This document shows positions 23,701 to 33,612 of a stretch of DNA of 64,000 nt, one piece after another. Made by a program: the position numbers and the translations under genes. The notes beneath the pieces were generated by a model that saw only the letters and a program-made list of their open reading frames with translations, had not been told where the DNA came from and did no database searches. This DNA comes from Symbiodinium natans (taxonomy: Eukaryota > Sar > Dinophyceae > Suessiales > Symbiodiniaceae): positions 144,213 to 208,212 of the forward strand of contig CAJNDS010002845.1 in NCBI GenBank assembly GCA_905221605.1. Direction: 5' to 3'. The first letter of the stretch is position 1. Each line of letters starts with the position of its first letter.

Positions 23701-26700
23701 ACAGCTTTTCGACGTGCTCCTGCTGACCTTCTGGCTTGTCAGCATCCCGGTCATATGGACCATGAGACGAGGACAGACACGGACTACCCAGTGGGCGAGA
23801 TGTTTTTGGCTTGAGATCGTCTTCGCTGCATCAACTGCTTGCATTCTTGTGCCGAACGCATTTTCATTCGCCACTCTGCTTCGAGGCCGGCATCAGCCTG
23901 GACTCATCCGTCACATTGCATTTTCTTGGTAAAATCTGCTTCGCAGTGATCATTCCCTTGCACCTGAGTGCCTGCAGGTCTGCCTTTGCTTCGCATTTCC
24001 TACATTGCCAGCTTCTGGGACATACTGTCTTCCAGGCGAGCTTCAGCAAGCTTCAGCAATTCATGACCTTGGCAGCCGGCAATGAAGCTTAGGGCTTAGG
24101 GCTTGGGGCTGCCTTTTGCTCAGGCATGCCCGGCCCTGGATTCAGAGATGCAGTCGGGAAGTACGCTTCGTTTTGAACCTGCTGCTGCTCGGCTTGCACA
24201 AAGCTCCTGCAGAATTCCACATCCCGATAAAGGATGTCGTGTGCGGAGTGACTAGCACGCTAGCTAGTAACTCAAGCAGCAGATTGACATGAAACCTTCG
24301 CGCCTCTATTCCTTGGTGTAATTACCCTTTTCTTAGTACCAGCAAGTCCTGGCTTTTCGCTGGCTTTCCCTTGTGAGGCTGGCACTGATGACTGGTGCAT
24401 TGTTGCTCCATGTTCTCACATGCACGTGGTATGCAGTGGGAAATCACGCTGATGGATGGGTGCAAGATCAAGGTGTTGAGCGGCTTCCACCGATCGAGCA
24501 ATATCGCATTGCTGCCGAATGGGCCCTTTCTCGACTTCCACCTTCGCGACTTCCCGAAAACATGTTGCTCAAGACCCAACAGGAACGTTGGATGGCGGTG
24601 GCGGCAACTACAGTGGCCATGGTGTTTGGCTCCATCTTTACGTCCATCGTGACAAATGACATGTCAGACATTCGGCGTTTCCACAGTGCCCAGCGGAAGT
24701 CCGAGAATGAACTTCTGAAGTATCTCAGGGCCTATCCGGTATCTTGGGATTTGGAAGCGGAACTGAAGGCACGATGGGGTGGGATCTGCTTTTAGTTTCA
24801 ACTCGCAAGGGCTTGAAGTTCGAGCTTACCTACAAGCTTTTTGCTTGTCCGAGCTTACGTACACCTGTGCACATCTGTGCACTAGGTGCCTGCTCCGCAG
24901 GCATGAGCGTCGCGCTCGGACACGCTTTTGTTCCGAGCGCGCTCTGTAGGTCTATGCCTGTGACTGTGTGAGTTTGGCCTCTGGACATCTCAAGACATTC
25001 CAAAGCCAAGGCTACGCATTTCATCCCCATATACACCCCTCATTCGCCACTCTCCATCCTACTCCTTGTGCTGCCTTTTGTCCTGCCTTGGGGGCCATCT
25101 TGGGGTGAAGTTTCAAAACAAGACCACAGGCTGCAGCTTGAAGAAAACTTCGAAAGTGTTGCCGCGCACATCTTGGAAGTTCTTGAAAGGTCGCTTGATG
25201 CTGTGGGTGGGGTGGGGAGGAGGTCCTACTAGTAGCTGCGGAATGCAGCCACTGCATCCTTGCGCTCATACTCAAAGGCGCGTTCCAAAAGCCGTTGTGG
25301 TGTCCACACTCCTCCAGGGCCCAGCCTATGCCGAAGGTGATGCAGCAGAGGAGGGCCACTAGAATCACTATAAGTGCTGGTGGAGCGGGGGCGAATCAAG
25401 TGAGAGCATGCACGGGGTGGTGAGTGGCTGCGTAGGCTGCAGTGCAACATTCGTGCAACACAGCTGAGTAGAAATGCTTTTCAATGAGCTTCACACGTTG
25501 CAGCTGTACGCCCGGTAGTACGCCCTGCTTCAGGCATACCTTGGCCGGAGCAGGTCCCTGATTCAGCCTCCACGGAAGGAAGAGATGGCGCCCTTGTTGC
25601 CCAATTTTCTGTACCGTGAGCTCTGCAAGGAAGCTCTTTCCCCAGTCATTGCGAACCACGACTTTTTGAATGGCCTCAGATTCCGGTACCCGGCCTTCCA
25701 CAGTTCTCTCTGTGTGGAATGCCTTAGTGACTGGCACATAGCGACAGAAGAGATCCTGTTTTCGGCCGGTCCACGTTGTCATAGCATGCTCTTTATTGCC
25801 AGAGGGCAGGTCACTTATCGCAAGTCCATCTCGGAGGTTGTTTCTTCACCCATTAACATTCGCAACGACTTGCTCTCCAAAGATCTGAACGTATCGAAGG
25901 CGGTGATCCCCTTGCAAAGGTTTGGGAGTTCCGTCGAGGAGAATCTGGGCTCTGGGGACTGGATCTGTGAGCAGTGCCGCTTGTCTCCTGTGAGCAAACC
26001 AGTGGCTCGAGCATTAACTACAGGGCTTTATGAGACAGTGACTATATCAGTGGTGCATCTCACAATCCAGGCCTCTGGACAGAATGGAACTTCCTTGGTA
26101 CAGCTGCATCGAAACCAGGACTTTCGCTTGGAGCTCTTGTTGTAGATTTCTGCTTCGAAAAGGGCCTTGATGCCTGCCCTTGGAGATTGTCAGCACGCTG
26201 TCTACAGCATGCTTCTCAATGTTATGGTTGTGAGCCTGTTGCTCGTTCATGGCTTGAAGTGGAGACCTCACACTAAGCTTGTCTGCCGTCATGCACAGGA
26301 GCCACGCTTTTGTGCCTCGGTGATGAGAATCTCCTAAAATACGCGGGCTTGCACAAGGAGGTGATGGCCGAGCTTCTCACCTATGCCAGGCCTGAAGAAT
26401 GGTCGCCTTGTCGCCTCATCTTCTGCAATCTGCTTCAGATCCTTTGGAAACTTAGGGCTCCTTGGGACGGGGTGGACAGGCAAATCGGAAGCAAAGGGTA
26501 CAGGATCAGTAATTTGCACACAAGCCTGGACTTGGCGCGATCGGAAGGGACTGTCGCCCGCAGCTGGCCACACCCTAGAGAGCAAGAAAGTACTAAGGTG
26601 GTCGGGGTGGGTGGGTGGGGGGTGGGTGGCCGGGGTTTGAGGTGTGAGGAGGGGCAAGAAGAGGGTTCCCTGACCAGAACCATCCCGCCACAGCGTCGGC

Positions 26701-29700
26701 GAAGTTCGAGTTGAAACTCACATCATGGAAGAACCCCATCGATGAAACTTGGAGTGGTCATGTTTGGGCATAGCTGGCCTAAAATCAAAGTTCCCCAGGT
26801 GCCAGTGATGTCAGCCTTGGCCTGTGTCTCTAGCCCGGCCCAGTCCGTGAGTCTGACAATTCCCTGATCTCTTTCCCGTGGTTCTGATCAGGGTGCCAAG
26901 GCTGCCTCGTAGCTTATGCTCAGTTGTACGATCAACATTCTCTGGGGATGCTTGTTGATGTCCCTCCAACTGTAAGAGTGAGCTAAAGGCGCCCACATGG
27001 CGCAGGCTATTCGTGGAAAACTTGAACGATGTGGCGGATGATGACCTGACAGACCTTCCGATGTCTTTGGAAGATGCAAAGTCTTGGACATGATTTCGTT
27101 CGCATCGAGCTGGATGTTTGATGGAGACTACCTGCACTTAACCTTCTGAAGTCGGAAGGTCGCTGAAGTGTAGTGCAATGTCATGCAAATGAGTTTTCAG
27201 GTTTGTGCGAACTTTGCAAACGCAGCTCACACGCACAGATCTGCCAGTGGCAAAAGCTACAATGGACATGATCTTACGCAAACATTGACGATGCCTCAGG
27301 AGAAGTTCACGGGATGAAACGCATATGAAACGCAATGAAATTGGATGAGCGTAGGCATCGTGAATAGCAGCACCTCAGTGTGCCGGGGAGCATCGGGGAA
27401 AGGTGCTTCTCTATCCTTCACCGACTGCATTGTGATCTTCATAAAAAGTCAGCACAGGTTTTTGGTTGTCTCTTTGCGTGTCGCAGATCACCTTGCGTTT
27501 GACAATGACGCCAGTGCAGCAGGCACCATGGGGTTATGGCTTGTGTTCGGCACGATGGTGGCCGAAACTGTTTGGTCCCGACGATCGTACGCAAAGATTG
27601 ACGATGCCTGATAAGAAGTTCACGGGATGTAATGCAATGAAATTTGATGAGCTCAGGCATCGTGAGTAGCAGCACGTCAGTGTGCCTCGGAGCGTCGGAG
27701 AAAGGTGCGTCCTTATCCTTCACCGACTGCATGGTGATCTTCGTAAAGTCAGCACAGGGCAGTTTTCATCGCAGAAGTCCCTCACTTTTTTGGTTGTCTC
27801 TTTGCGTGTCGCAGATCACCTTGCGCTTCACAATGACACCAGTGCAGCAGGCCCCAAGGGGTTTTGGTTCGTGTTCGGCTCGATGGCCTCAACACGGTCG
27901 AGTATTTAAATCATGGCAGTCGAGACATTTGGACGGTTCGACTGAGAGGGAGGCAGACAACGCTAAAATGTATGCAGAAACTCGAGAAGCTCTTCGCCTT
28001 GCTCTGCACTGAACAGATTTGTTTCTCCATGTCAACTGCTACCGCATGCCTTCTTCTACACCCTTTCAGAGCCAAGCTCGAAGGGTCTTCAGAATTCTTT
28101 AAGTTTCTTTTTGAACTCTTGCGCTCCGACTGCACTGGCATTCAACGACCCCGACACGTCGTGTGTCGGGTTGTGGAGGCCGGTGTTGTCAGCAATCTGG
28201 CGGGCCGTCGGCCTTGGCATCCATCGACAGCAAATTCCACCCCGGGAAGTCAGGGGAGGCTGTGTTCTCAAAGAAGGACTGCGCACTGTATATACATAGC
28301 TTCGCAAAGGTCCCGGCCAAGGTCAATCCCGGCCTGTAGATTTGACGAGAGCGGTGCGCAGTGAGTCAGCGGTGGACGTCAAAGAAGTTGGCGCCTTGCC
28401 AGGCTGGATTGCCAAGCTGTAGAAGAACCAGGGGCCAGAAGCAAGAGTAAACATTGCAACATGCAGTCCCAGGTGAAGATCATCTCAGACGCATCCTTGA
28501 ACCCCTCGGATGTCATCATTGTGGATGACATGTCGTGTGCTTGGATCTCCTTGCATGAGCAGCTGGCATCGTCCTTAGGCATATGTGGGCGTGTCGCTTC
28601 GTTCTGTTCGGTAGCCTAATGCGGTCAAATTCGAGGACGGCATAAGTACTCGGAACTGGTGGCTATGAGTCGCAGTGAGTATCGCGAGTAAAGTGAGCAA
28701 AGCCCATGCTCCAAGGTTCGACACCTGCGGCAGCTTAGTCAAAGTTGTTGAGGCAGTCCGGAACTTTGCCCCAGAGGCCGGAGGCAAAGACTTGCGCAAC
28801 ATAGTTGACGCCCACTGCTGATTGTGTTGACATGTTTGGGTTGCTCGTGGACGCAGACAACGAAGACAACGAAGACAACGAAGACAACGAAGACAACGAA
28901 GACAACGAATAGGATGCACGACTTTGCATCACAGGCTCGAATCTACGCCGTGGGGACTCATGGCTACTTCTCCAAGGTCAGGTGTGCTCTGCAGGTGTGC
29001 TCTGCAAGCTTGGCCGTGACCAGCCTTCAAGGCATTTTGTCAGAGTCTCCCCCATCGCAATGACAACGCTTCTCGAATCGTTTAGGGTTTAGGGTTTAGG
29101 GTTTAGGGTTTCGGGTTTAGGGTTTAGGGATTTCGACTGTAGCCTCCTGTGTTGTGTGTTCACCGTGTTGCCTACAATCGCAATTTTGGTGAAAGTCCAC
29201 TTGGAATTCTTTCTGCGTTGCAATCCCTCTAGCGTACAGCTGCTGACAGCTGACGGCTGGATCCTTGTTGAGCCCGAGTTTCGACCTGCATTCCTTGAGT
29301 GCAAGGAAGCCTACTGAACTGTAATTACTCAGCCAGCGATCGGTGGTGAATGATTCGATGCCATTTCCATGCCACTCATGTTGCAGTCTGTCTGAGCAGC
29401 TGGAGTGTCACAACCACAAACCAATGTAGATGTGCATGAGGCTTGCACCGCTTATGCGGAGAGGTGGTGAGTCGATGTGAGTAGGATCTTCGCTCAGACT
29501 GCTGGGGTCGCCCGCCATGCGCTACGTCGGCGACCATGGCTTCATGGAACAGTCATGAAACTCATGGAACCCGAAGACACCGCAGAAGAGAGCTTTTCAA
29601 GTTGCGAGGGCCCGACAAGAGACGGGCCCGAACAGACACACGGGACACAGGGTGCCCTCATCTCGTCAGACGACACGAGTATCCTTGATCCTTACTCCGT

Positions 29701-30509
29701 GCCCCAAACGAGTGGCACATATGACATCCAAGATTGACAAATATGTCTCGAAGTATTTCCTCCCGACCTACCGAGCTAGCCCGTGACATGGCCGCCGCAA
29801 TGAGACGGGACATTCGGCCGTGCGGCGTTTTCAAATTGCTATCTACGCGCATGCCCATGCCTAGTCCAGGTCAGCAAACCGACAGCGACTGCCCATAAGG
29901 GCACTCCGGGACATCATTAATTACGGTCGGCCTATGACTATACCGACTATACCGTCCAATACTGCGACGATGAGGCTTCGAGACATGCACTCTTGAAGGG
30001 AGTGTGTAAATGTAAGAACCTTGAACGTCTGGGACTCGCTTCCCACTGAACATGGCATCAGTTCGGCTTGAACGTGTGCCGACTAAATCGATCACCGCCG
30101 ATCCATTCAGCCGGTATTAGGTCATCAACACCATGCAGCATCGCGAGATTCATTAGCAGCCTTCCTTCAGCGTGCCTTGAAAATCGACGATGACGTTCGT
30201 TTTGCTTCATCGGTTGGGTTCTTTGAATTTTGCAGGGTTTGAACCCCAGCGGCCGCTTGCGACGGGAGGACGCGACCGCCTAAGATGGCAGTATGGTCCG
30301 TCCTTCACACACACACACATGCACCGAAGGTCACGATCACATCGGACATTGATCCGAAATTTGGTGACAGCAAGATGCATCAACATTCAGATGAACGATC
30401 GGAATACATCGATCAATTGTACATCGCAGACCTTGTCGCTGTGTGGAAACAGGTGGAAACTGTTCGTGTTTTTGCATCGAGGGTTCTGATATGTTCGATT
30501 CTCCCCTGA
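17741..30509 (+). CDS. PRPS: Ribose-phosphate pyrophosphokinase (PRPP synthetase), spliced, hosts a nested gene
   Basis: Makes phosphoribosyl pyrophosphate from ribose-5-phosphate and ATP, feeding purine, pyrimidine, NAD, His and Trp synthesis. Blocks in family order: [10 protein letters not shown] (17741), [20 protein letters not shown] (about 18015), CEINFMLMQ (18447-18473), [10 protein letters not shown]...EYARQ (18605-18688), [15 protein letters not shown] (18764-18810), [18 protein letters not shown] (20270-20330), [18 protein letters not shown] (21501-21569), [18 protein letters not shown] (21698-21751), DVIIVDDM (28473-28531), [11 protein letters not shown] (28716-28776) and [14 protein letters not shown] (28935-28976). 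The PRPP loop VDDMFDTCGS resembles the animal-type VDDMADTCGT. Adjacent exons 18605 onward join in phase except for one gap: no exon for the expected IQGFFxxPxDNL region was found between 20331 and 21500. The last part (30329-30450, SKMHQHSD...[12 protein letters not shown], ending 30509) is tentative. Confidence 0.85.
20876..21040. repeat. CT-rich polypyrimidine tract
   Basis: A run of irregular CTCT repeats in the PRPP synthetase intron 20331-21500, the same interval in which one expected exon could not be found. Confidence 0.85.
21160..21450. repeat. AT/GT microsatellite (TATATG/TGTATA units)
   Basis: About 290 bp of TA, GTATATAT and GTGTATAT repeats in an intron of PRPP synthetase. It ends about 50 bp before the DAGGAKR exon at 21501. 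It generates spurious long Tyr/Ile reading frames on both strands, including one of 301 codons on the - strand, that should not be read as genes. Confidence 0.95.
22952..27093 (+). CDS. EAG/CNG-like ion channel with cyclic-nucleotide-binding-type domain, nested, spliced
   Basis: A six-segment cation channel of the plasma or an internal membrane. The N-terminal exon (about 22952-23511) is hydrophilic and ends in [14 protein letters not shown] followed by a hydrophobic S1-like stretch. About 23670-23930 gives two further hydrophobic segments. One exon (24340-about 24775) holds S5 ([14 protein letters not shown]), a pore region, S6 ([18 protein letters not shown]) and the C-linker ([12 protein letters not shown]). 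The CNBD-like domain (about 25574-25830) reads [13 protein letters not shown]...[17 protein letters not shown], then GDWICEQ (about 25955). Later exons are [20 protein letters not shown] (about 26302-26393) and [14 protein letters not shown] with TGA ending 27093. The pore lacks the T-x-GYG potassium filter. No Arg-rich S4 was found, and the phosphate-binding Arg of true cNMP sites is not visible. The start codon is not resolved. Confidence 0.82.
27279..27890. repeat. Tandem duplication of a roughly 300-bp element
   Basis: Two diverged direct copies, 27279-about 27558 and 27592-27890, each beginning GCAAA(C/G)ATTGACGATGCCT and ending near GTGTTCGGC(A/T)CGATGG. Long blocks are shared, such as TTGGTTGTCTCTTTGCGTGT and GATCACCTTGCG. 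Copy two has a 30-bp insertion before that block. It lies in the PRPP synthetase intron just after the nested channel gene. It has no recognisable coding capacity; both strands have only short frames. Confidence 0.9.
28855..28912. repeat. 9-bp minisatellite (ACAACGAAG)n
   Basis: About six perfect 9-bp units in the intron between PRPP synthetase exons 28716-28776 and 28935-28976. They could be translated in two frames as Thr/Lys or Asp/Glu/Asn repeats, but the exon phases on each side show the segment is intronic. Confidence 0.92.
29081..29129. repeat. Interstitial telomere-type repeat (TTTAGGG)n
   Basis: Seven contiguous heptamers, one of them TTTCGGG. TTTAGGG is the telomere unit of plants and of dinoflagellates. 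Location: about 100 bp beyond the last confident PRPP synthetase exon. Confidence 0.95.
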
Positions 30510-30795
30510 GAGGCCTTAATTGTAAAGATTTGTTATGTAGAACGGTAGAACGGTCGCGGCGTTCGAAATGACGGCACGAGTTCCTGCTGCGGACGCGAAG
30601 GATTTCGAGCGTCGCATTCGGCGTTGTGTCTACCATGTTGGATATTATCGCAAAAGTGCTGCATCTGAGAAGCAGGTTGAAAAATAATTTCGCTGAGAAT
30701 TCCAAAAACATCGATGAGGGAAGTGGCTCGGCCCGGCGCATCCGCGTGAGCATGGTGATTCCGCAGTGCCCAAGTCGCTGGACCCCAAGCAATAA

Positions 30796-30955
30796 GGTTG
30801 GGTTTTGGGTTTAGGGTTCAGGGCTGGGTTTAGGGTTCATGGTCTAGGGATTAGGGTTTCGGGTTGAGAGTTGAAGGTCGAGGGTTGAGGGTTGAGAGCT
30901 TAGGGCAAAAGGTTTAGGGTTTAGGGTTTAGGGTTTAGGGTTTAGGGGTTTGGGG
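30796..30955. repeat. Degenerate then perfect TTTAGGG tract
   Basis: A 160-bp tract begins with degenerate units (GGGTTCAGGG, TCTAGGGATTAGGG, GGTTGAGAG, GGGTTGAGG) and ends with about five perfect TTTAGGG units before TTTAGGGGTTTGGGGG. Same orientation as the tract at 29081. Confidence 0.93.
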
Positions 30956-31496
30956 GCCTCGAATTCAAGGTTTAAGATTCAAGGCTTAGACTCTTCGTTT
31001 CGTGTTTCTCAAAATCAGGTTCTCAAACGTAGGTTCCTGGGTAGGAGCCTGGGTGTCCCAAAGAGTGCCAGTGCGAGACACGGAGATGCTGATTCGCCAA
31101 CATGGACAAAACAGGAGCTGGGTCGGATTCGAACGAACCTGGATTGGAACCTAGAGAACCAGTTTTCCCACCTCGATTGCATTTGTTTCTGTCTTGTGTT
31201 CACTTAGAGACTTTTCTGACAAGATCAAAAGCGGTTGGGTCGGGCACAGCTCAGAGCCTGTTCTCTACCCGGTGGCTTGCAGACCCCACGGCTGGAGCTT
31301 TGCAGTTTGCTTCGGTGTTTTACTCCAGCAGATCCGACAACATACAACTCCAAATGGACGAAAGTGCGAGTTTGACTTTACCAGTGCACCAAGCACTTGA
31401 GTGCTTTTTGGTCAATCAGCATCAAGATCCAGTCCCGATAATGCATCCCCGGCCGTGCTCGCACCAGGGCCCTCAAGCCAGAGTGTCCAATTCAGC

Positions 31497-31570
31497 GGGG
31501 TAGGGCGGGGTGGGGGGGTGGGGGGGGCGGGGGGGGGGGGGGGGGGGGGGGGGGGGGTGGTAGGGGCGGG
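31497..31570. repeat. Poly-G tract
   Basis: More than 60 of 74 bases are G, including an uninterrupted run of at least 25 G. It could form G-quadruplexes, or it could partly be an assembly or sequencing artefact. Confidence 0.9.
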
Positions 31571-31807
31571 GAGGGGAAGCTGGGACGGGCTTCAACTGTT
31601 TCTGGTCCTGGCGAACCGTCGATTCCGGTTGCCAAGGGGGGGTAGCCATTTGAGGCAAAAGCCAGCAAGTGGGCAGGATTTGGAGGGGGGGGGGGGCGTG
31701 CCTGTGCTCACAACCTATACCCTTCAACATTTTCCGACCACATGTAAACATGCGTTTTGAGTAGCGTGAGATATTGGGACGGATTGCGGGCCCAAGGTTT
31801 CTGAGGT

Positions 31808-31870
31808 TGAAAGGGCTGAAATGGGCTGAAAGGGGCTGAAAGGGGCTGAAAGGGGCTGAAAGGGGCTGGA
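31808..31870. repeat. 10-bp tandem repeat (AGGGGCTGAA)n
   Basis: About six units, the first two slightly changed (AGGGCTGAAATGGGCTGAA). Non-coding. Confidence 0.9.
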
Positions 31871-33612
31871 CAGGATGCCAGCGAGCGCGTCGCGAAAATG
31901 ATCGCTGACCTCGGGCTGGAGGTTCTTGAAACGGCATGTCTTCAACGCTGCGCAGAAGACGCTTGATCTGTCTTGATTGCGAAGCTGCCACTGCGCTGAT
32001 TGGCTGCCAGTGGGTGGCAGTCACCAACTGCATCTCTCAGCGGATGTGCGCAGCTCAGTCTCTTCATGTCAAACGGACGGGATGTCAAATGGGATGCGGG
32101 TCGGCTCAAAGGCCACTTCAGAAGTTCCAGAAGCTTGGAATTGGAGAGAGGCACGTGAGCGTGGTGGCTAGCAGTCGTCCATTCAATATGATGGCCATGC
32201 ACCGGTTTGGGTGTGAGGTTGAAAGTTGTGGATATCTCAAGACTGGTGCTCTGCTCAGTTCGAACAAGAAGCACCTCAAAAAGGCATTTCCCGCACCCCA
32301 CCTCTGCTTTTGGGGGCTCTGTCAAATTCTTGACGGCTTACAAGAGGGTAGGTTAAGTCGTATCTTCTTGTGTAAGGTCGTATCTCGGGCAAGTGCACAC
32401 TGGGGATTCGCGAATTCCAAGATTGGTCAGAACCCACTTCCACCCCCAAGCAGAAATCTCATTCACGCTAACAAGAATGTGCTCCCCTTCCAGCAGGCGT
32501 GCGGTGACAAGTGCGATTTGTAACATATAGACCATCTTCAGCCGTTCGACAGTTTGCCGATGTTTCTGATTGCTGTGCAGTGCAGCTCTACTCTATCCCA
32601 GGTTGCTGGAGCCATCATTAGGATCCACCTGGGAGCCAGCGTGAACCTGCCGAAGTTCAGACAACTGGGGCCCCTGGCTTAGTGGCGGTGAGGGCAAGTA
32701 GCATGCTTCGAAGACCCCACTCAAGGAGAGGGCTCCATGCAAGGATGAGATGCAGTTCATGTAAGACAAGAGATGCGGACTTTTTCTAGCTGAGTGGACT
32801 TCACAGATGAGCCTCAAGCTCAATGAGATGTCTCATTTCTCGCTCGCAATGGCAGAGCCTGCAAGGCCAATGAATCCAGACCCGCTGCTTGCAGAAGCAG
32901 CTTTCGTTCACTTCCCAGCGACTTGCTGCTTCTCAGCATGCCTGATACAGCGCGGAAATTGGGCTTTGTGATCGTTGTTCATCAGACAACACAGAATTCA
33001 GTCACCCTGATGAAGCAACATGAACGATCATCGATGCGTCGGCTGTAGCCGTGAGGTGCCAACAACACAATACACGCTGCGGGCCGCAAGCTTGGTCGAT
33101 CTGAGTGTCGAGGAGTGGCTGGGTTCGCTTCCTCAGCTGATGCATCTGCAAAGCACGCGGCTTGTGCCCAGGGCGCATCTGCACCGGTGCCGCAGAGTGC
33201 GGAGACATAGTTTGCCAGAGTGGGTTTAGTGTCCCAGAATGTACCAGTGGTGCTGGGAGCACGCATGTGCTTGAACATGACATGGCCTTGGCACACAGTA
33301 TTATGTTCATCCTGCAGAACCTACACAATTAACACACCAAAGGATTTCCAAATCAAAAAACTTGAAACGTAGCACGAGCTCAACGAACTCGAGCTCAAGG
33401 CTCATCAAGAAGTGCTTGCGCAGAGAAGAAAAGCGTGTAGAATCCCATGTAGAATGTAGAAGTGTCTGCACAGCGCAGCGTGCCCGATTCGCGCCGATTG
33501 CTTTCTGCCGGGGCTCCACAAGAGCTACAGCATAGGTACCTCCTCCAGCGACACCGGAGTGTGGGCTTGGCTCGCAGCTTCTCAAAAGCTTTGAAAACCT
33601 GACTGCGCAGCC

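Larger units (their letters stand above)
21752..28472 (+). other. 6.7-kb PRPP synthetase intron (GC-AG) containing an ion channel gene
   Basis: The exon ending ...KAGEVGQ at 21751 and the exon starting VKIISDAS at 28473 are adjacent in the protein: both boundaries fall between codons, and together they give the expected distance from the DKxRPKAGEV block to VDDM. The donor is GC and the acceptor CAG|G. On the same strand, the intron contains the channel gene at 22952-27093 and the tandem repeat at 27279-27890. Confidence 0.8.
29130..33612. other. Spacer between PRPP synthetase and dyskerin
   Basis: Contains the tentative last PRPP synthetase exon (30329-30509), the telomere-like tract at 30796, an extreme poly-G run (31501-31570, second run about 31684-31696) and a 10-bp tandem repeat AGGGGCTGAA (about 31808-31870). 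Frames at 29477-29737 and 31936-32523 are open, but I recognise nothing in them. No RNA gene was seen. Confidence 0.4.

Noticed and set aside
31638-31662. TAGCCATTTGAGGCAAAAG, resembling the dinoflagellate spliced leader
   Set aside because: Only partial identity with several mismatches, not adjacent to any recognised exon or retrocopy, and beside a poly-G run. Not enough to call a relict leader.
31473-32033. 186-codon - strand Pro-rich frame
   Set aside because: Produced by reading the poly-G tract and the AGGGGCTGAA repeat in antisense.
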